From assembly GCF_024701975.1 (NCBI RefSeq), contig NZ_JANLNM010000005.1, forward strand, positions 186,001-250,000: a stretch of DNA of 64,000 nucleotides, in the 5' to 3' direction. The notes under the pieces are model-generated. The model was given only the letters and a program-made list of their open reading frames with translations, made no database searches and was not told the DNA's origin. This DNA is from Variovorax sp. ZS18.2.2. Its GTDB lineage: Bacteria > Pseudomonadota > Gammaproteobacteria > Burkholderiales > Burkholderiaceae_C. This document shows positions 59,262 through 64,000 of this stretch, piece by piece (positions within the stretch are counted from its first letter, which is position 1; each line of letters begins with the position of its first letter). The translations under genes were made by a program, and so were the position numbers.

Positions 59262-60310
59262 GACATCTCCTCCACGGCCTGGGTGTCCGGGCGGCAAAGC
59301 ACTGCAGCGAAGCGGTACGACGCGTCGTCCGAGCCGTGGACCAACACCCGAGGCCCGCACGCGTAGCCCTTGCGCATCGCGGTCCATGCGGCGGCGATCG
59401 TGGTGACACCGGCCAGCGCCCCCGCCTCGCCGATGCCTTCCGCCGGATGCCACAGATCCAGCGTTCGCACATGCCCGCGCAGCGCGCGTGAGCGCGCCAG
59501 CGCCGCCTCCTTGAAGAAATACTGCTCGCCGGAAATATCGGCCACGATGAAGTCGACGTCATCCGCCAGCAGGCCCGCCTCCCGCATCGCCTGCGTGATG
59601 GCGGCGGTGAGCCCGTCGCCGCGCAGCGGCGTACCGCTCAACACGGGCGCCGGCTCGATGCCGGCGCCGATGCCGGTGCAGCGCAGCGTGTCGTCGGCGT
59701 GCGCCGCGGCAATCAGCAACGCACCGGCGCCTTCGCCGGGCATGAAGCCGTTGGAGTTGTCCTCCCGCAGCACACGGTCGAGGTCCACATAGTGTTTCAG
59801 TGCCGGCCAGGAGAGCAGCCCGTCGGCCGCAACGATCAGCACCTGCCCGCACCCCTGCTCGGCGATCAACCGTCTCGCCCGCTCCAGCGCCGCCAGCGCC
59901 GCCACGCGGCCGAGCGGAAAGATTGCCGAGTGCTGTTCGTCCACGCGCACGCCGAGCCCCGACCGGATGCCGTCGAACAGCGCGTCGTCGAGGTCTTCCA
60001 GCCGTCCGGGGCGCTGCTGCTCGGCCGTGCAAAGCAGAACCGGAAGTGCATCTCCCGCTGGCGCGTCCCGCGCGCCCACAAGGCACTCTTCGGCGGCCAG
60101 CAAGGCCATCTGCACAAGCTTGGAGACACCGACCCAGGGCGCATCGAGCTCGACCTGGTGCGCATGGATCCACTGGCCGTCGCGCCCGCGGAACCGGGTG
60201 ATCGACGGGTTGGTGACGCTCGCGCGCAGTGCAGCGCAGGTCGACTCGGCGTCCAGGCCGAGGCTGGTGACGAGACCTACGCCGGCCACGGCCACGGCCA
60301 CGCCGGTCAT
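59258..60310 (-). CDS. Thiolase-fold (beta-ketoacyl-synthase-like) T6SS accessory protein
   Basis: A 350-residue protein with the ketoacyl-synthase fold: AVAVAGVGLVTSLGLDAES at the N-terminus, QVLIVAADGLLSWPALKHY, SNGFMPGEGAGALLIAAA and a C-terminal thiolase half. The catalytic Cys nucleophile segment is replaced (FPLGRVAALAALE), and the two active His motifs (HGTxTPxGD, NSFGxGG) are not present (VADISGEQYFF; GVTTIAAAW), so it is predicted to be inactive. It lies between a DUF2169 chaperone and a PAAR-toxin, overlapping both by four bases, which points to a loading co-chaperone. Confidence 0.82.
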   Translation of the reverse strand: MTGVAVAVAGVGLVTSLGLDAESTCAALRASVTNPSITRFRGRDGQWIHAHQVELDAPWVGVSKLVQMALLAAEECLVGARDAPAGDALPVLLCTAEQQRPGRLEDLDDALFDGIRSGLGVRVDEQHSAIFPLGRVAALAALERARRLIAEQGCGQVLIVAADGLLSWPALKHYVDLDRVLREDNSNGFMPGEGAGALLIAAAHADDTLRCTGIGAGIEPAPVLSGTPLRGDGLTAAITQAMREAGLLADDVDFIVADISGEQYFFKEAALARSRALRGHVRTLDLWHPAEGIGEAGALAGVTTIAAAWTAMRKGYACGPRVLVHGSDDASYRFAAVLCRPDTQAVEEMS

Positions 60311-61419
60311 TCGAACGCCTCCAGGTCCGCATCGGCATCGGCCGGGGCACTCACGACGCGGATCGGAAAAGTCATCTCGTCGCGCGCCTGCCACCAGTCC
60401 TTGCCCTTGCGGCCGACGAGCACCTGCGACACCTCGAACATGTTGTCGCGCAGTGGCCGCGCGACGCGCCACTGCATGGTGAAGCGCTCCTGGTCGGGCT
60501 CGAAGACGATGGTGTCGAGCCGGGCGACCAGGTCTTCGCGCCTTGCGTTGTTCTTCGGAAAGACATGGATGGGCGCTTCGAAGAAGGGCAGCGCGAAATG
60601 ACGCAGCCCATCGGGCGTGAGGTTCTCCAGCCGCACTTCGAGCGCAGTTTCGGGAATCGGAATCTGTTGGTCGAGCGGCGCTGCCTGGTAGTAGCGCTCG
60701 TCGAAGTCCGCCGGTGGAAACGGAAACCCGTTGTCCAGCCATGCCTGGTCGTAGGTGCCGGCATGGCAGGCGCGCTGCGGCCAGCCGCGGCCGACCGGCC
60801 CATAGGCCATCGGACGAAAGGTGCCGTCGGGGGCATCCACCAGGATGCCCGACTCCTCGGTGTTGGGCAGCGGGGTGCCGTCGACCCACGACGCCTTGAG
60901 CCGCTTTCGATAGCCGCGCCCCACGGGATTGGGCCCGTAGGCGCTGTGCTCGGCGGGGTCTTCGGAGGACTCGTCGACCCCGCCGAACGCGCACCCGTAG
61001 CTCAGGCTCATCGTCTCGAACGGCAAGGGCAGGCTCGCGCGAACCGCACCGAGACCGGCCTCCCAGACGCGATGGCCGACCACGTCGAAGCTCTTGCGCA
61101 TCGGCCCGACATGCAGCCCGACGCGGGCGCGCGTGACCGGGCGGCCGCCGGGCGCGTGAGCGCTGCCGGCAAGCAGCACATCGCAGTGGTGTTTGCGTGG
61201 CGCGAAGTCGGCCTCGTGCAATGGCGCGCTGAAGCCCGGCGCACCGTTGAATGTGTCCGCCATGAGCAGCGGCACCTGCTCGTCGTGCAGGCGCACCGCT
61301 TCCCCGGGCCTCGGCAGCACGAAGGTGCCCTTGATCACGACGACGAGCAACTCCCTGCCACTGGGCTCCACGCCCATCGTGTAGCCGGTGACCATGCGGG
61401 TGGCGTTGATCAGTTCCAT
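60307..61419 (-). CDS. DUF2169 T6SS effector chaperone
   Basis: A 370-residue DUF2169 protein. Family features include the N-terminal NATRMVTGYTMGVEPSGRELLVVVIKGTF, APRKHHCDVLLAGSAHAPGGRPVTRARVGLHVG and the middle NPVGRGY. DUF2169 proteins stabilise and load DUF4150 PAAR-like effectors onto VgrG; the linked PAAR-toxin two genes downstream is the likely client. Stop overlaps the thiolase-fold gene (ATGA). Confidence 0.92.
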   Translation of the reverse strand: MELINATRMVTGYTMGVEPSGRELLVVVIKGTFVLPRPGEAVRLHDEQVPLLMADTFNGAPGFSAPLHEADFAPRKHHCDVLLAGSAHAPGGRPVTRARVGLHVGPMRKSFDVVGHRVWEAGLGAVRASLPLPFETMSLSYGCAFGGVDESSEDPAEHSAYGPNPVGRGYRKRLKASWVDGTPLPNTEESGILVDAPDGTFRPMAYGPVGRGWPQRACHAGTYDQAWLDNGFPFPPADFDERYYQAAPLDQQIPIPETALEVRLENLTPDGLRHFALPFFEAPIHVFPKNNARREDLVARLDTIVFEPDQERFTMQWRVARPLRDNMFEVSQVLVGRKGKDWWQARDEMTFPIRVVSAPADADADLEAFE

Positions 61420-61432
61420 CGCATCCCGCCCT

Positions 61433-61918
61433 TCAGTTCAACTGGACCGATCCGCCCTTGATGCGATTGACCCCGCTCGAGACACTGGCGACATACGCCC
61501 CCCGGATCAGGATCTTGCCGGCCTTGGTGAGCGTGATGCTCGCCTTGCCGCAGCGCATGACCAACTGCTCGCGGGCGCCGACGACCATGCGCCGCCCGTC
61601 CTGCGAGACCTCGACCTGCCCCGGTAAATCCGCGAGCGGCCACCCCTGCGCCTCGCGGAGCACGCCCGTCACGATGGGCCGTGTTGCATCGCCCGCCTCG
61701 AAGACCAGTGTCACCTGGTGCCCGATGTGGGCACCGTGCAAATCCACCACCGTGCGTGCGCGTACGGCCGCACCGGACGGCTGGCCCGTGAACAGCACCA
61801 GCGGCGTGCTGCCCTCGTCCGCAAGCGCCACCAGCTCTCCCAGCAACACGGCCGGAAGGCTGGGCAATGGCTCCAGCCGCGCAGCCAGCAACTCGTCGAT
61901 CGACTCTCGTTTGCTCAT
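61433..61918 (-). CDS. DUF6484 domain protein (VgrG-associated)
   Basis: A 161-residue protein with the DUF6484 pattern: VLLGELVALADEG, RARTVVDLHGAHIGHQVTLVFEAGD, RPIVTGVLRE and the C-terminal EQLVMRCGKASITLTKAGKILIRGAYV...NRIKGGSVQLN. It looks like the end of a VgrG spike (gp5-type OB fold and beta-helix) on its own, so it may add to the spike or adapt the PAAR tip. It is 20 bases downstream of vgrG. Confidence 0.85.
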   Translation of the reverse strand: MSKRESIDELLAARLEPLPSLPAVLLGELVALADEGSTPLVLFTGQPSGAAVRARTVVDLHGAHIGHQVTLVFEAGDATRPIVTGVLREAQGWPLADLPGQVEVSQDGRRMVVGAREQLVMRCGKASITLTKAGKILIRGAYVASVSSGVNRIKGGSVQLN

Positions 61919-61938
61919 CGTGTCCTCGCTTGTGGAAA

Positions 61939-64000
61939 TCAGTTCTGCAAGATCTTCGAACCCTTCATCACGATGTCGCTGCTCGCCTTGACGTTGATCT
62001 TTCCTGAGCCCTCGACTGTGATGTCCTTGCCCTTGATGACGATGGTCCCGTCCTTCTTCATCGTGATGCTGGCGCTGCCCGTGGTGATCGAGATCGAGTC
62101 GCCCGCGCTGATGACGAGGTTCTTGCCGACCGAGAGCGCGTCGTCTTTTCCCACGCTTGTCGAGCGCCCCCCGCCCACGCTGCGCGACTCGTCGGCGCCC
62201 ACATTCGTCGACAGCGCCGCCCCCACATCCACCGACCGGTTCGCCCCGATGCTGCTCGACTGGTTCACCCCCACATTGATCGTCTGGCTCGCTCCCACCG
62301 TCACCGCCTGCATCGCCCCCACCGTGATCTCCTGCGCCGCGCCGATGGTGATGGTCTCGTTGATCCCCACCGTGTGCGTGCGCTGCAGCGCCACCGTCGC
62401 GCTCTCGCTCGCGCCCACCGTGATCGTGCGGTTCTGCCCGATGGAGATCGTCTCGTTCAGGTCCACCGTCTCCGTGCGGTTCTGATGGATCGTGATGGTC
62501 TCGTTCTTGTCCACCGTTTCCGTGCGCTGCCCGTGCACGGTGATGGTCTCGTTGTTGTCCACCGTCTCGGTGCGGTCGTGCTTGACGTGCGTGGTCTCGT
62601 CGTGGTCGATGGTCTTGGTGCGGTCGTGGCCGACCCAGTGCGTCTCGTCGTTCTCGACCTCGATGTCCTGGTTCTTCTCGGCGTGCAGGTACACCTGCTC
62701 CGAGCCCTTCTTGTCCTCGAAGCGGAACTCGTTGCAGTTCGAGGCGCTGCCCTTGGGCGTGGAGCGCGTACGAAAGCCGCTCTGCGTGTGCGAGCCGAAC
62801 GGGATCGGCTGATCGTCGTTGTAGACGCGGCCCACGATGATCGGCCGGTCGGGGTCGCCGTTCAAAAAGTCGACGATCACCTCCTGCCCGATGCGCGGAA
62901 TGAAATACCCGCCCCAGCCCTTGCCCGCCCACGGCTGCGACACGCGCACCCAGCAGGTCGATTTCTCGTCGCTCTTGTCGTAGCGGTCCCAGTGAAAGTG
63001 CACCTTCACGCGGCCGAAGTCGTCGGCATGGATCTCCTCGCCGGCCGGCCCCACCACGATGGCCGACTGCGGCCCCGGCATCACCACGCGGGGCGTGAGG
63101 CGCGGCGGGCGAAACGGCACGTCGATCGGCAGCGCGGTGATCAGGAAGGCGCTCGTGCCCTGCAGGTCGGTGCGCAGCGCGGGCGCACTGGCGATCAGCG
63201 CTTCGAGCGCGGGCCGCGCCTGGGCGTTCACCGCGTCGTCGTCGAGCGCTTCGCGCAGCGCCTGCTCGATCGGCATCCGTGGCGTGTTGTGGGAAATGCT
63301 CTCGTAGCCCGGATGGCTCGCCACGAAGGTGCAGGCCGCGATCACGTAGTCGCCATCGCGCGCGCCGTCGGGGTCGCCCTCGAAGCTGAAGCTGCGCCCC
63401 GCGGTCACGTCGGGCCAGGTGGTCAGCGCCCAGTGACGCTGGCGGCGCGCGACGATCTCTTCGCCGCGCAGCTTGCCCTTGTCGTCCGCATCGCCGCTCG
63501 AGAAATACCCGCCCTCGAATTCGAAGGCCTCGAACTCGGCCAGCTCGTGCTTGTCGGGCGCGCCGCCCGCGGCCACGAGCTTCTTCTTGATGGACTTGAA
63601 GTTGCTGTCCTGCGATGCATAGGTGCCGGTGTCGAACTGGCGCGCGCTCACCCAGCGCGAGATCTCGTTGTGGCGCGCCTCGGTGGCGTCGGTCGCCACG
63701 TGGCGCAGGGTGCCCTCGGCGGGCAGCTTGTCGTGTGCGATGTCGCTCGCGTCCGACAGGTGCATGGTGCCGGGCGCGTCGTGCGCGTCGAACCAGTAAT
63801 AGATACCTTCGTCTTCCAATAGACGCGATAAAAACTGGTAGTCGCTCTCCTGGTGCTGCACGCAGTAGCGCCGCGGGTTGTGGGTGCCGATCACGTTGCC
63901 GGTCTTGGTCTTCTTGAAGCGCTTGATCGGGCTGTCTTCGAACACCGCGTCGAGCACCTCGAGCACTTTCTTGTCCTGCAGGATGCGCGAGTTGATGCGC
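61939..64000 (-). CDS. vgrG: T6SS spike protein VgrG (partial, 5' end outside window)
   Basis: The 3' part of vgrG, open through the window edge (RINSRILQDKKVLEVLD precedes the first internal GTG). The gp27-like part has YCVQHQESDYQFLSRLLEDEGIYYWF, the gp5 OB fold has DDFGRVKVHFHWDRYDKSDEKSTCWVRVSQPWAGKGWGGYFIPRIGQEV, and NEFRFEDKKGSEQVYLHAEKNQDIEVENDETHWVG leads into a long beta-helix of short repeats (ETITVHGQRTETVDKN and similar). It heads the minus-strand operon down to pppA. It ends KGSKILQN with no fused toxin domain. Confidence 0.96.
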   Translation of the reverse strand, partial: RINSRILQDKKVLEVLDAVFEDSPIKRFKKTKTGNVIGTHNPRRYCVQHQESDYQFLSRLLEDEGIYYWFDAHDAPGTMHLSDASDIAHDKLPAEGTLRHVATDATEARHNEISRWVSARQFDTGTYASQDSNFKSIKKKLVAAGGAPDKHELAEFEAFEFEGGYFSSGDADDKGKLRGEEIVARRQRHWALTTWPDVTAGRSFSFEGDPDGARDGDYVIAACTFVASHPGYESISHNTPRMPIEQALREALDDDAVNAQARPALEALIASAPALRTDLQGTSAFLITALPIDVPFRPPRLTPRVVMPGPQSAIVVGPAGEEIHADDFGRVKVHFHWDRYDKSDEKSTCWVRVSQPWAGKGWGGYFIPRIGQEVIVDFLNGDPDRPIIVGRVYNDDQPIPFGSHTQSGFRTRSTPKGSASNCNEFRFEDKKGSEQVYLHAEKNQDIEVENDETHWVGHDRTKTIDHDETTHVKHDRTETVDNNETITVHGQRTETVDKNETITIHQNRTETVDLNETISIGQNRTITVGASESATVALQRTHTVGINETITIGAAQEITVGAMQAVTVGASQTINVGVNQSSSIGANRSVDVGAALSTNVGADESRSVGGGRSTSVGKDDALSVGKNLVISAGDSISITTGSASITMKKDGTIVIKGKDITVEGSGKINVKASSDIVMKGSKILQN
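62080..62660 (-). repeat. Beta-helix coding repeats in vgrG
   Basis: This part of vgrG codes for about 25 tandem seven- to eight-residue units of the pattern T-V-x-x-N-x-(T/S), for example RTETVDKNETITIH and SQTINVGVNQSSSIG. They form the needle-like C-terminal beta-helix. DNA copies are diverged and not spaced like CRISPR repeats. Confidence 0.7.

Noticed and set aside
62080..62660. Tandem repeats resembling a CRISPR array
   Set aside because: Units are short, diverged, in-frame and code for the VgrG beta-helix; there are no spacers of constant length.
62374..63822. A long plus-strand frame opposite vgrG
   Set aside because: Mirror of the VgrG reading frame; composition is antisense-like.

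Overview
The window is GC-rich (roughly two-thirds G+C by eye) chromosomal DNA from a betaproteobacterium, most like the family Comamonadaceae and close to Variovorax. This rests on the ribosomal/RNA-polymerase gene order, the trp gene set with gph nearby, a Bug-type tricarboxylate binding protein and the style of the type VI secretion genes. It is an inference without database searches. No rRNA genes, insertion sequences or CRISPR arrays were seen.

1-14.7 kb (all minus strand) is the transcription/translation block, in transcription order tRNA-Tyr, tRNA-Gly, tRNA-Thr, tuf, tRNA-Trp, secE, nusG, rplK, rplA, L10 leader, rplJ, rplL, rpoB, rpoC, a strong intrinsic terminator, then a lemA-like gene. 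14.7-23.3 kb is a tryptophan region (minus strand): gph, then a leader peptide with Trp codons (trpL), trpE, a GxxExxY protein, trpG, a threonine aldolase, a LysE exporter, trpD, trpC and ung. A plus-strand chalcone-isomerase-like gene sits between gph and trpL. A dispersed intergenic repeat lies between trpG and the aldolase gene.

23.4-36.9 kb is mixed accessory metabolism: a metallo-beta-lactamase lipoprotein and a short-chain dehydrogenase divergent from a LysR regulator; a yellow/royal-jelly-type secreted protein divergent from a Bug solute-binding protein; a small membrane protein; a frameshifted SGNH hydrolase lipoprotein; an isolated histidine-kinase-like ATPase domain; a FecI-FecR-TonB receptor set; and a Nudix protein with a degenerate metallo-beta-lactamase tail.

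36.9-44.5 kb holds a MocR-type regulator divergent from the seven-gene Nit1C cluster (nitBCDEFGH), which is linked to cyanide/nitrile nitrogen assimilation. The shared intergenic region has repeated TTGATYGCA boxes and a sigma-54-like -24/-12 promoter. An orphan NarL-type response regulator follows.

45.4-64 kb is part of a type VI secretion locus. The plus-strand arm has tssL with a C-terminal DUF4384-like domain and a short TssM-like protein, then tssA, tssB, tssC, hcp and a candidate papain-fold peptidoglycan effector; tssJ is divergent from tssA. The minus-strand arm starts with vgrG (cut by the window edge) and runs through a DUF6484 protein, DUF2169 chaperone, dead thiolase-fold protein, PAAR-like protein with an HNH/GHH-type toxin tail, a propeller-like protein (possible immunity), a TIGR02270 protein, a small membrane protein, tagH and pppA. 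tssE, tssF, tssG, tssK, clpV and a full-length tssM are not in the window.
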